NCBI GenBank assembly: GCA_947247005.1
Contig: OX365956.1
Coordinates: 10,870,089 to 10,934,088, forward strand
Length of the DNA: 64,000 nt
Source: Spisula solida
Lineage: Eukaryota > Mollusca > Bivalvia > Venerida > Mactridae
Direction: 5' to 3'
A model generated the notes under the pieces. It was given only the letters and a program-made list of their open reading frames with translations. It was not told the DNA's origin and ran no database searches. Every line of letters begins with the position of its first letter. Positions within the stretch are counted from its first letter, which is position 1. Positions 10,810 to 25,800 of this stretch are shown here, piece after piece. The position numbers and the translations under genes are program-made.

Positions 10810-13800
10810 CTGAATAGTTAAATGTGAAAACTAGAAGTTATGTACACATCATTATTACAAGACGTTTCACTATAATTTAATATGCAGACGATACGGTGTT
10901 GGACAAACACGTGCAGAGAACATTTTCGTTATTTATTGATAAAGGTATGTCATCTATATAAGTGTAAGCTGGCAATATGTAGCTTCATCTTACGATGACT
11001 ATTTCACAAAGACAAGAACGTTAGATGATGAAAAGTCACAACATATACCCGTGACGTATCAACGGAGACGTAGTAATGTGGTTTGCTTAAAATCTCACAT
11101 TGTTCTATAACGCCAATTGTAATCTGAGAAAACCGAACAAGTACTTTCGGAACACATATTTTATTCGGTTTTCACAACCGTGTTTTATTTTCAAAGTACA
11201 TTTCATTTTTTATATTCAAAAGGTTTCGTAGACCGGATTTAATTGATCTCATAAGATTGCAGGCAAGTATCTGTGCATAATATGTGTCGGTTGTTGAATA
11301 TTCAGGATTAATTTCAATCAAAATTCAATCCATTTTATTTCGGCTCGATCATGCACGGGTTTTATTGTATTACTTTATTATTATTACTCATGAGTGTAGT
11401 TTTTATCGTCACTACACACCAGGCCAATCGACCGTTACAATTTATACTGCTCATCCAATGTAAACTATTGTGACGTATACAAGCACCCTTTATAAGCGCT
11501 TGTAACCGGGTTTTCGGCCTCATTCTGCTAACAAACGCTTCAGCTAAACCTACGAGTTAGATGTTTTACAACTGTGCACACCTTGGACGGCGAGATTTTG
11601 AGGTCAAATGAATGTGGGACGGCGAATTTGAACACAAATATTGCTGTGAGACATTGAAGATGGTAGAAAAGATAAGTAATGTGTTTATTGTTTTTGTAGT
11701 CATTGCATGACACGTGGAACAGGTCATATATTCAAAAGGTATCAAAGAAACGAAGAAATGTGACAAGTAATTAATTTGAATTCATGCAGCACGCTTTTTT
11801 ACTTGACTCACAGTTTTTGTGCCTTACGTAATGAGTTGAATTTATATTGCTTTGGTAAATATCGAACATTCATGATAGTTTTGTCATGAGTCTGTAATGA
11901 ATATGTTCATGTAATGATAGCTGTGGCACGAGCCTGTTCATAGCACAAGTTTTGGCATATCTATATAAACACATGAGTTGGGTTTAGTCTGAACATGTCG
12001 TGTCGCACGGTGGTTGTGTATGTTCTGTTTGTTATTTCAACACTTCTGCATTGACAAGTGATGTATATTGATTTTAATAAATTATTGGAGTTAATCGTGA
12101 AGCGGACCATGCACTTACATTAGTACTCTTGGTTTGTCGCCTAAACGCCACGTGGTAAAAAGTTACTGGTACCATTTTTATTTTGTCTTCAGTACAACAG
12201 TACAGCTTAGTGCGTTTGTCTCGGAAAGGAAATGTTTTATTGTTTTGGTTTATAGCTAAGAACGTTTAACTTTGAACATCCGTACATTGTCTTCATTTTA
12301 ACTTATCGAAACCTGCTATGCTAGGGTAGCGAAAACACACGACGATTAATTAGCGACAGGTCAAATGCTGTCGGCTATTCTTCTTATAGCACAGGGTAAA
12401 GCCACGTGGTGAAATTTTATTTTGTTTTACTACTTGGTGGCTTATAGTTAGCGACCCGGGCGAATATCTGGTGTACTGGTATGATTTTGTATTACCTGAC
12501 AGGTGAATTAATTAGCAGACTTGATTAACAATTGTAAACTTTGACTGATCATTTACATTTGTAGTTTGCCACTGTGACGTTTGACTGATTCGACACTTGG
12601 TTTGTAAAGATAAAAATTGTTTTGGTTACATTGTATTATGTTTATACTGATACACTCTAGGGTAGTAGAGTACGCTTGTTGTACCACGGAATTCACGTGC
12701 ATATCTGGTGTACTTTGGAATGGATTTAAGATCGGCGAATGTGTCATTATGTTTAGTGTTTAACAGCGGCCGGTGTTTTTATAAATCACCTACAGTTGAG
12801 CACGAGATTGTAACTAGTACTTTGTTATGCCAATCAACGGCACGACTTTCTTCTAACTTTTTAGTAGTGGATGACTGATCACTGTTTTTTCAAATCTAGG
12901 CTATAAGGTTAACAATTAGGATAGTCCGGCGAGTTTGATATGCCCCTCGAACTTTTATTAGCATAATTTAACAGTTGATTATGCTGTTTATATCTATAGT
13001 GTCGTTGGTATGTTTTCATGGGCTGGAAGTGTCAGAGGACGCTTAGGTGCGATGCAAACACAAATCTAGGTGACCGATACTGCTAGTTTGCTCGCGGAAA
13101 TTTATATATTCAACGCAATAACCTTACGGGTTGTGTGTGCATAGGGGCCGGGATCATGTCAATTCATCCCAGCTGTAGCAAGATTCAAAACTTACTCGTG
13201 GTACAGTAAGCATTTTAAGTAGGTTTATCCACGGTGTTCAATTAACACATACTTGCATTATACTACCAGTGGTCTATATTGAAATAGAATCTAGGATCAT
13301 GTGGTCCTGGGCAGACTACACTATTAGGGTCTTTAAGAGAAGGAATTATGTATATTTTGTATAATTATCACGATTAGTTAAAATTATCAAGTGAAGACAC
13401 TGTTTATTACACTTCTATATGTTTTATTGTAGTTGTAATATGATTAAAGAGAAACTGGAATGTTGCAGGAGCTAGGAAAAGGATTGACGTCAACGGAAGG
13501 CATTGGTTCTGATTCCACTTCTTTAAAAGGGCATCCGATCAAAACTGCAGTTTAGGTTAAGTATAATTAATACATACATAGTTTAATTTGTGCTTGTCAT
13601 ATTTGTTTAGCATCAGTCTGTTACTGCGAAGATGTCAAAGTTACGAGTGCACATGTGACGTTTAGTAATTTTACGGTAATGCTGTTGGTTCGGTATGCAA
13701 TTTTACATCAGAAGAATGTATGGTGCGGGGAGTTCGGCGAGATCCTCGCCCTCTATAAACATAATTAAACAGCGGTTATCTGGCTACAGTGTATATCTAT

Positions 13801-16800
13801 GACCCGATTGTATGCTTTCATAGGAGAATATCACATTGGCGCTCGATGTGTGGTACAAAAACAGAGCGCAAGGGCCGATTTTGCGCGATTTGCTTGAAAA
13901 ATGGATATAGTCGGCACAGGGCCTTGTATCAGATTCTTGCTGGGGTTTGGGTCGGGTCATTATCTCCGCACTATATATGATATGATAGATTCATTGTTTT
14001 TGAGGTCATTAAGTTCACTAAGTTTTTTATGTGGACTAACGTATCCTGTCGGCGGTCACATTAGTTTACTATACATTCAAGTTTATGTTTTAATGGCAAC
14101 TGCATATATGCATATGGCGACATAAAGGAATTCCAATCAGACGCTGTTGATATGAAAACAAACGCCATATCCCGAGTAAGATAATCACAAGACCATGGTA
14201 ATGGTTCATTGGACGTATTTCGAAATGGCATCATTCTTTTGGACGCTAGCAAATTCCGGATTGTACATTCAGGGTATAAAATGTAATTACAGGTATTGGC
14301 AGTTCCAAAAATGAAATACGACAGTATTTATATCGCTAGGCATTATTATAACTAATGTATACACTTTAGTTTCAGGTACTTTGGTTGTGGTTATTTATAC
14401 ATGCGATATGTATATCAGTTTATTGTTAACATCTGAGACGATTGAAACAGGAAACTAAATACTACGTGTTAGGGAAAAAGAAAACGGTCTTTTAAAATAC
14501 AATGATGAGTTCATTCAGAGCATAAATATTCCCCTGTTAGGTAATTGACCGGTAATGATACATTATATATTTTCGGTATTGCTTTGTTGACGTACAATCG
14601 AGAGGGAAAGGCTTAGTATGAATAAAATTGTAATTTCGGAATTTTTGACAGCTGGAATTTAGTCTTTCAATTTTTTACTTGGATTCAATCCCTTACTTGG
14701 TTGGACAGAAGGTAATATTCAGAAACATACGAGATTTAAAGCTGTGCCCAACTTCCGGTCTTATTAAGGGTCCCACATACTACACTCGGGGAAAACGAGG
14801 TGAAATTTATCGAATATTTCTTAAACCATGTTTGAAATGATGTGAATGTTTTATCAAACGTGTACATTTTAAAAATGATGCATGAAGCATCGAATATTTG
14901 TCTGGGGCCTTTTCCGGAGTCATGTTTCATTTGAATTGGGATACTTGAGATAATTTCATGGTGGTAGAGGAATGTTATAACAAAGCTATTGAAAAGAAGA
15001 TAATTAATCAATTTGGGCCTAAACATATTCAAAATTAAAACAATTACATTTTAACAGTAGATATAGATATTACAACGACTGGATTCCACAGGGCCGACGG
15101 GTGCTACATTTCAAGACCGAATTAGATAGCTCTAGAGAATTATTGTCGAAAATAGTATAGGAATTTTGGGGAAATAAAATCATTATTTTATTTTGTGGCG
15201 GAAAATTCTTCAATTTAGGAGCGATCGGGGGTGTACATGGGTCTAATCAATGTGGATAGAATAACTTTTATACATTGACTACATTGCATGCTTATAATCG
15301 CTTTATTCCACAGTGAAAAATGTGGGGTGAACAGCGAGTAATAAGCTTCTAAAACTAATCTACGGGCTTGGGTTAAATAAGCATTAAAGAACTGGCCAGA
15401 TAGCTTTGACTAGGCGCTCTTTAATAGCTTTCTTTTGAGTAGGATCTTTGCTCGCCAAGCGGCGATGGTTTATTTGTTGCACTGGTTTATTTATGTACAA
15501 GCGTACTTATTGCTCGGCATGCGCCGATTATTGCTCGCCATGCGGCGAATACTAGTATTGGAATATTGCTCGGCATGCGCCGATTCTTGCTCGCCATGCG
15601 GCGAATACTAGTATTGGAATATTGCTCGGCATGCGCCGATTATTGCTCGCCATGCGGCGAATATTGCTCGGCATGCGCCGATTATTGCTCGCCATGCGGC
15701 GATTATTCACTTGGGTACAGGCGGGTACCTTGCGGACTGACTGGTTTTATTGCACGCCAGGCGGCGTTTATAATAGTTAAAATGGTAGGCCATGCGGCCA
15801 TGGTTCGTTTGAATGCCATGCGGCATTCATGTATATTCTTCATACGCCAGGCGGCGTCAACATAATGAGAGTTACCGTGCAACATGGGAAGGGTTTTCGG
15901 ATTTCAAAAATGTCGCCCCTGATCGCTCCAAGTAAATTCATTAATAGCATATCTTTCTCCGCAGTGTATAAATGCGGAGGAATTCGTCATATGTGTAACT
16001 CCGTAGTGTTTAAATACGGAGTGATTACTTGTTTTAATTCTACGCTGCCATGACCATATCTGCCAAAATACACATTAATCCGTCTGTTATACGTATATAT
16101 TTGAAATATATTATCATAACAATTGGTTATATAGAAGTACCAAATGCTAGAATTATACAGTATGAATCATACAAAGTGGTTGTCGTTATTGATCATAATA
16201 GTTTGGCAACACCGAACGGGCACTCATTGGTCCTCTCGTATTTATAACTACACACCGTAAGCGCGTATTGAATGGTGACAATACCAAACCCAATAGGATA
16301 ATGGAGGGACGCGGAAGAATGAGTGCCGGTTGGGGTTTTTGTCGGGCTAAGAGTCCTGAAATAATCAGTTTTAAAAGCAAGTATAAAATTAATACCAATG
16401 TATACATGCAATAACTAACCTGGTCCAAATATCGAATCTGTTGTAGGGAACTCCGCCTAAAGGTGCCACCGTAAGACCAGATACTTGAGGCCATGTCACT
16501 GGACCGGATGATACTTTGGCTGTCGTTTGCAAGTAAAGTAATAAAAATAATAATAATAATAATAAGGACTTTATTTTACGAGGAAACTCATTTGACAATT
16601 AAATTAAATGGCAATCTTCCATGAGATCCTCAACAATAAACAGTTGAACAAGAACACTAGTACATAAAATTTAAAACACATAATCGCAATATGGCCCATA
16701 TGACGTCCACACTATCATAATTTTATATATAATTGGGGAATTTCATAAAAGAGTTTCAGTGAAAGGATGTGCGAAACCGACATGTATGGAATCTACAATA

Positions 16801-19800
16801 AAAGGAAGGTATAAATCAAAATGCTAATGAATTAAATTTATAATTAATCACTATAAAGCTTAATTAGATATAGGGACATCATAAGAAAAAGTAAGGTTAG
16901 TTAATATACTGTGATATACTAAGTAATAGGTACTTAGAAACATTACATTTCTACACATATACAACACTGCAACTTACAACAGACTGGTTGCTAGGGAATT
17001 GACACATAAGACAGAGCATCAACGTTGATGTTTTAACTGGAACCCGACTAACGACCAAACACAATTAATTTGCTATATATGCAAAACATGCATTGGTCAG
17101 TGAGTTTGAATACCTTTACTAGAACACAGTAGAATCGTTTAAAAAGAAACATTATTTACAATGTCAATAGAAGATCATATATACGACTCCACATATATAG
17201 AAGATGTCTAGACAATTAAAGTATTAGAATATTAGGGAAATACAATGGCAACCCCGCATTATGAGAACATGATATTATTGTTATACATCTGAATTACCAG
17301 TTTATCAGCGAACACTTACAAGTCCATGTAGTTTTATCTTTGGATGAATCACATGCCTGGTTGGTATTGGCGGTGTTAGTTTCTCCTTTACTGTGACAAT
17401 TACCATCTATCAAACACGTTTTATCCTAAATGTACACAAATCATACTTACACAAGATGACAATTTAACTACACGTCATTTAGTTACAAATGCAATTGAAA
17501 TGTTGATGCGGTTTAGACACAAGACGAGCGACTCTGCATACGTGTTTTTATAGTCATAAAATAGGTGGCAAGCTTAATTAGAAGTTTTGGAGTCAATTGA
17601 AATTCTATGTCACTGTTAACTGAAACAAAACCCACACGAAATCCTGCTCTGGCAGCCTGTCGCTTCATTGAGTTAAACATAACCAGTCAGCACGTAACAC
17701 CGAATCAAAAGGACAGTCCGACAACAATACAATTTCCCCTGTTGCGCACTCTGATTACTTTAGATCTAGCTTATCGGTGTTGGTCACTAATTACAGTTTC
17801 AATAGTTTACCTTAATATAACAATTAGCGCGGCCATCCTGTCCACAGTCCAAACATGTTGGGTCTATCTTCACCATTTCCAAACTGTTGCTGTAGTGATG
17901 TCCATCGTTAGATATGGATAGTGCATATTTCACATTGGTATGACCTAAAAAGAAAATTATAAAAAATCGGATATCACTAAAACGAAAGATTAGAGTAAGA
18001 CTGGCATACAAATAACCCACAAAAAGAAGAAATCACAGACCACGAGTAATATTCACAATGTCGACAAATATTTCTGCTCAAGAATACTGTCGAATACTCT
18101 AATGGGATAAATATTAGTGACTTACTGGTAAATTATATATCAAGTTAAAGCAATCGTAAACATTTGAACCATTTGTAAAAACAAATTTGGAATTTCAAAG
18201 TAAATTTAATAACAAATCAAGCACAGTATGTGAACATCGATAAGTCAAGAAACTTTTTTTCGAATACCAAATATCATATTAAAAAATTAATAATAACATA
18301 TCGGACAAAGAGGGCGGCATTTAACGGAAACAACAGAGCACAGAAGACACAACAAGAAGCCAAGGATCCCAGGCAATTACACGTCACAAGGATAAACATA
18401 CAAATGAACAAGAAAGTATAAAACCCTGCAGCTCCATACATGAATTCAAACGGTTGTAAACAATACAATAATAACAACTTGGACAGGTGAGAAACAAGCA
18501 TACAAGGCACAAAAAAGAACAGCGCACGAATCGAATACAGTTACCAGCTCTGCACGAAAGGATGAGTTCAAAAAAGGTTTGGATAGGCAGTAAGTAACAA
18601 AAATAAATAAGAACTTGGTAACAAAAGTGTGTACCATCGACCATGCTTGGTGTTGGTAGTTTACATCCCACGTGATACATATTGTCATATACAGTGCCAG
18701 TAGTATAATGTTGTCCCGTAGTAACAAACCTTGCACCATCAAACTGTCAAATAAAGTTCAAACATTATCATTATTTCAATATTTCAATCAAATATTACGT
18801 CAAATGCCTTCCGTTTTTCATCATGTAGCTAATGGATACATCAATTGGCCGTCTGAAGTATTCTTAAACGGTGCATCTTTTTAACAAACAAATGAATATT
18901 TCTGAATTCAAAATTTTGAATTTCTAGTGTTACGATGTCATAATAAACTGATAATAAATTGACTTTGGTCAACAGCTTAAACCATACCAATCATTATTCA
19001 TGTCATACTACATCTAGTACACTTATTCGTTTAAGGTTTCTTTGTTTGAGGTCATCCCCGAAATCCATGACGACATTATATTCCAGACGTACATCAATGC
19101 CTTTTAAATACATGTTTTACTTACTTTTGACACTTCAACTTTACACGTGAGCCTGGAAGAATTGAGCATGTTATTTCCAGAAACGAACATTAGGTTGCAT
19201 GGTCTCATTGAGATGTCACACACTATAGAATCCTTGTAGGTACTGTAATTGATATTTTAATATTCGATATACGAGGTGTGTTAAAAGATATATTTCGTAC
19301 ATGTTCAATCATTGTATTCGCTTTGACAAAACAGATATAGAGGATTTGGAATGAGTGCTCATGACGTACGCGTTATATTAAACACGACTTTAGTGTACAT
19401 AATAATATGAAACGATGCTTTGGGAGTGCCGAACGATATTTACTGCACGGCTTTACGGCACTGCTGGGCGGCAGGTTATGTGTTAAAAATATCTAGCATA
19501 TCGGCATAACATTGATAAATATTTCGAAGTATACAATGGCTTCCCTGAAGGAAACACACCAATATACACAAAACATACTGAATAATAAAGCAGGTATAAA
19601 CGCAAGCATAGTAACTAGTCAATCACTGACAGTTACAATATGTAATATAGTGGTACCCACTCCTGGAAGAGGCGAATCAACAATTATATACTGATATGCG
19701 CATGCGCCGACAGGTGGCCAGTGTTTCACCCGTGATCAATGCGCGGACGAACCTAATCTTCAATTGTTTAACTAATAAAAACGTTTTATCAGCCCTAGTC

Positions 19801-22800
19801 TACTATTCACATATAAAGAGTCTTTCACATCAACGAAAGCATAAATACTGTCTTTGGTACTATATGTATACAATTAGAAAAAATTGTGACAATAAATCGG
19901 GCAGGAAAATCATCATTCAACACAACCACAAAAGCACAAACGTAACTCTAAAAACGAAAATGCACAATATACGCATAAAAAAAGTTTTCAGAAGAGACAT
20001 GCTCAACCGTTAAACAAGACAAAATGAAAAGGCATAAAGTTAATTATGAACAAACCTCACAACAAAATGTAGCTGTGGTGGAAGAAGCGTGTTTATTTCG
20101 CAGCCATCCCCTGTATATCCGTGATTACATGTACATACACCCGTATTACATACACCGTTACCTGAACAGTGATTGGGACATAGGTTGGTGGTTATAAAGG
20201 CTGGTGGAGTACCGTTCTTGTAAAGTGTCAGATCTGGAAGTACTGTATATCTACACGCTTCGATGGCTGAATCCACTGCACCATCTATAAACGAACCGTC
20301 GTCAAAATACTGTAACAGATAACGCAGATATTTAATATTGTAGTGCACAGAAAATCCAAATCCAGACAGAAACGACGGCAGCGCCTAGCCACCCACGCAA
20401 GAGTCAGACATAGAACGGATCATACATATCCCCAAAAAAATGGGTATTTCAAGCAAGCCTATATACACAGTCCGCAATAAATAACACACTGTGGACTTCG
20501 ATGTCCGTGCATAAATAACCATAAAAGGGGTAATTATGAATAATTACTAAGTCTTATATATTTAGATTCTTCATTACGGTGTAATTTAAAACAAATATGA
20601 ATCCGATACAATAAAAATGGGTTCACTTCAAATCGGAAGTTATAAATATTAATATTTAATTAATTTCCGTTGGGTTCTATGTCCACCAACACAGTAAAGG
20701 TTATGAAAACATGTTTCCTTACAGAAGAAAAATAGGATTTAGAAGTTATTTACATAGATGAAAATGGTATCATGCAATTACAAATAGGACATGGAAGGCA
20801 GGAGAGCACAAAATGCACACAAGAACAGCATACAGATTACTAGAACTAGAACATTGAGATATATTAATTGTTGATTGATTATTTTAGGACCATCCATTGG
20901 ACCAACTTTCGTATAGTTTTCTATGATGTTTAACGAACCTAATTAAAATTGAATAACAATAAGTGTTAAGTATTATTTATTTCTATACACTTTCCTCACG
21001 AGAGACTTTACATAAAATCCTTCATCCACACACACAAATCGGCATGTATTTAAACAATTGAGCTACCTTAAAATCTTCCACACACGTCGTCTTCTCAGGC
21101 GAGAAGTCCATTCCAGCAATTGTTATACATTGTTGTATTATCGGATTTTTGGCAAATGCATCGTTACAAGCCTTTTCCGCATCAGCTTTAGACTTTCCAT
21201 TTTCTGTTGGGAAATTTCGTATCGTTGGCGCGTAAGCTGAGTGAAAATAAAAAAGGAATCATATAGATTACAACAATAATCATTATGGAATTGTACATAC
21301 GAGTGTAAATATGAAAAAAAATTGGAGACGCCCTTCAACCTGGTAGTTTGGGCCAAACGTTGTATAGGGTTTTACATATATCGGATATAGTTTATTTCCA
21401 AAACATTAGACATTATGCCCATGAGTTCACAAATATAAACATACATTATACAAGTGTAATAATTTACTCTCTTACTAACATGCATGCACACACCAAACAT
21501 GCACATATGCATACACGCACGCACTCAAACTCGCACACTTCACACTCAACCTACACTTGGATTGGATACACGCTCACACGCACGCACACACACACACACA
21601 CACACACGCACACACACACGCACGCACACACACACGCACACACGCACGCACGCACGCATGCACGCACACACGCACACACGCACACACGCACACACGCACA
21701 CACGCACACACGCACACACGCTCACACCCTCACACGCACACACGCACACACGCACACACGCACGCACACACATAAACAATAATTCATGCATGTTTTTCAA
21801 ATATAAATGCAACAAATTTCATGAATGTAAGTCATGTCATTATATAATATCAAGATTATATTAAACAATAAAATTGCACTGATTTAAATCAGAACGCATA
21901 AGTACATTACATTGATTTAGATTAGGATAGATATTTTCTTAATTTCGAAACCCTTTTCAACGAAGGTGGTGGATAGATCTATAAGCATAACTAAATAGTA
22001 CTGACCTAGTCCGTATTCAAAGAAATATATCATAGGCTCATAATCGGCATTAGCGTATGTAGAAGATCTCTTCTTACGTCCATGGTTTAATGCATTGATG
22101 TTGAGCAGACCATTCGACAAGACCGGTACATTGCAGCCAGCACATCGGTGCTAAAACAGACATAAATAAAGAAGATATGTTTCTATAACAACATACGCCC
22201 TATGTAAGTAGTGCTATACCGTAATGTTACCTTGTTATCGTTTACCATATGGCATATGATTCTTCTGCAGGTTATGAACATTGCTTTCTGGGGATGGAGT
22301 GCAATTCATTGCGGCCACCGTGGACGTCATCTTGGATTATCCTCTTTTTGCCCTCATCTAACTTTTGAGGACTTTTTACTACTAGTAATAACATAACAAT
22401 TCGTAATAAAGTTTCTGTTGCAACTTTTGTTGCTATTTTTACTGATCAATGATTGCAAAAAGTTAAAAAAAAGATAATAGAAAGTCGGACAGGGAAGGCA
22501 GCACTCAACTTAACCAGCTGAGAACAGAAAACATAAAAGGCGATACGCGCTAGTGTTCTCTTTTAACTGATTTGTATGATTAGGAGCGACAGACTGGCCT
22601 TTGAAAAGCAATATACCCACCCCCTTCTCCGTCGAAGGGTAATGATGCTCCAATTTCAGAAACACGGCAAAGAGATGAGGAACATTTGTTGAAGAGTAAG
22701 TTAGTACTGTTTTGTATACATACATGGACTGCAGGTACTTTCACATTGTTGTCAAATTTACAATCCGGGTTACCAGTAGTTTTATCACAGTTGCAGTAAT

Positions 22801-25800
22801 ACAAGTCTGGGTCGTATTTATTGTTCGGCACCAGTGTATTCTTTTGATCAAATAAGGATGTACCGAGTTGAACTCTGAAAAACAACCTTTCAATTAACCG
22901 TTTGCTCCATCGAGACACGCGTATACTTATTCTTACCTGTAACATTGCACTTTTTTAGAATGACTTTCTGTTTTTATTGTTTCTATATTTTTTTATCCTC
23001 TCTATTTTATAACATTGTAGAGTTATTGTTGAAGTACAAAATAATTACAGTCTAAAGGCATAATTCAAAACGGCCGACGCTAGTGCTGTCATATTCAAAT
23101 AGCAACCGCGTTTGCACAGTCGTTTAGTGTAAAAAACAACAACCATCGGAGGCAAGTCAGTGATGTACTTAACTGTATTACTGTAATGTGTTTTGGCTCG
23201 GAGAAATGATTAGGTTCCAGTCGATTAAGATACACTATAGATTATACTTTTTCTTTATCCCCTTTCGGCGACATAATGTATTGAAAATAAACTAACAGTA
23301 CTCGCGAATGATAATTAATTCAAATAAACAGGGTTAAGTCAACCGTTCGCCGTTATAAGAGACGTTAAACGGTAGAAGTAAAGCTACAATACCTCCACGA
23401 CTCAACGAATGAGTCTACCCGACGACTGTAAGGGTCCACTTTACCATCTGAATGCTTCAAATCATTGCTTTTATCTCCATCAAAATACCCACACAGACCT
23501 CCTGTTCCCTTTTGCGCATCAGAAGGGGCTGTCACGTCCACGGTAAAATAATGTCCTCCCATATTTCTTACTTTAACTTGCAAACCAGAAGGGAAGTCAA
23601 TCTGAAAGTAGTTTTTAAATTAGACCAGTCATCGGTTACAATTTTGAATGCACGTCAACGCAGTTTCGTCAGACACATTGCTGTCCATAAAATTATGTAC
23701 GCAACAGTCACTAACTGTAACTAGAATATCCGTATTTTATTTCGTATGTTTGCTATGCTTTCATAAGTGATATGATATTGCGGCTACAAAAGACCGAGAA
23801 CCAACCAACCAGCTTTTAGTATACTTGCAAACTATTGCCCTAGATTTATAGGATAATTATGCAACAACGATTCGCTATGATTGTAGTCGGTGGCATTACA
23901 CAACAGGGATGTCTCAATTTACGTCATACATATAGTAATTGAGTAGGATATATGTATATATTGCAATTATTTCACTCACCAAGTAATTGTTACCTGAAGT
24001 GTCCTTTGTCATTGTGGCACCGTGTGTTAAACCATGGTTACTGTTGTCGATCTCTTGTGGAAAGGATTTACCATAGTGACCTTGACACATATCAATGACG
24101 ATAACATCGTTACCTTCCCTGGCTGCCACAGCACATATACACGTCACATGACCACATGACCAGGTACGTATTTGAACCTGTAACATACAGTGTACTTTTA
24201 TTCCACATTTCCTATCAACCTTAGCATAACGTTTTATACATTCAAGACATAACCTTTAAAACATTGGCCCGGTCCAAGTCCAAGACCGCGACAGGTCAAA
24301 TTCGCTCAATTAAAAATGAGCATACTTGTGATATTTTTTAATTTTGTTACACATACTTTGGCGAGTGAAATGTCCGCAGGAGCAGGAGGAAAAAAATAAA
24401 CTCCAAAATAGAGCTACCATGCTCTTGGTGGTGGGTTTAAGCAATGAAGGCCGATTGAAAGCATTCAAGAAAACAGCCAATTTATCTTATGACTAGTACA
24501 CTGCACTGAAGCACTTACTGAATTAACTTTATATCATTAACAAAATAACAAAAAACAAAGCGGGCACATTACCATTAAAGTATTATAAAAAAAATATATT
24601 CAAATTTGGGTTTTCAAGCATTTTTTGTTAAATGACAAAAAAAACAGGAGGGTCCGAGTAACGAAAATTCGAAGAACTCTGACCTTAGTGAGACACTTTG
24701 AAACCACATAGCGCAATCAGCATGAGTGACAAGCTGTCAAAAATACGCTTGTTCAATAACCATAATCTAGACAGACCTAATGCAATTGACTGATACTCGA
24801 ACTTGGCATAGATATTATGCACATATAGTCCAGAGAATTTGACAAGACTCTCGACCTTAAATTTGCATAATTTAACAGCTGATATATTGCTAATATTTAT
24901 AACCCCGGCCGTATGTGTTCATAAGCAACAGAGCACGAAACCGTGACATCAAATTTGAAGGTGATTTGAAAAAGCGTTTGAATTAGAGTACAGACAAATT
25001 TATGGCGCTGCCAAACGCCATACCAGAGGTGTTCACATAATATGCCCTGACTTTCGACTTGCGTATTCAAACATTATAACACCGTAAATGATGGTTTTAT
25101 TACCTGGCTTGGTGATCCATCATGCAGGGTGTTCTGGTACATAGAAAACTCGCCAAGTTTGTAGAAATCATAGAAACTTAAAAGGAAACAACATTTCGAA
25201 GCACCATACATGTACAATATTAATCTACATTAAGTACAATATACGATACGATTATATATCCGTAACTCATCATAAATACTGGTAAACTAGTGTTATGCAT
25301 ATTTCGATACCAAAAACTGGACTTAATTGTAAATACATTACTAAATAAATAATCTAATGAACAATTCAGAAGAACCTATTTCTAAAAATATACGTAGCAA
25401 TAATTATCAACAATGAGGTCACAAAGGAATGATTTTCTGGATCTGGATATTGATCAAGCTCAAAATAAATTCACATTTAAATTCAGGAACTATATTAATG
25501 TTAAGCTTAATACCGACAAAAATCCATCTTATACAGGTGGACAGATCATGTCATATCTTTCAATTTCACAGACATTAACATATTTTTTTAACTCAGTTAT
25601 AAAAATGTTGAGATATAATTATGTATGTAGTGTTAGCTATAACGCTGGAAACAGTTTATGCATTGCATGACAAGCATGACTTTGAAATGATGCCGATACC
25701 CCGACCCCTCTCTTTTAAACACAATGCATAATAATTATAATGTATTAGTATTGATAATACCGGACTGTGACAATAACTGTAATAAAAAGTTTGTGTAGGA

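Noticed and set aside
11900..12100. Possible LTR (TATA-like tctatataaacac and aataaa)
   Set aside because: No partner repeat, primer-binding site or internal protein was found.
15566..15865. Cys-rich plus-strand frame repeating YCSACADYCSPCG
   Set aside because: It comes from the hairpin tandem; pairing of the stems explains the sequence better than coding, and no start or splice context supports it.
18274..18680. Hydrophobic Cys-rich minus-strand frames
   Set aside because: They read into and beyond exon 18 of the VWDE-like gene in other frames and through a family X repeat.
21348..21864. Histidine/threonine-rich open frames of 70-140 codons
   Set aside because: Products of the CA/CACG microsatellite, open in several registers and on both strands.
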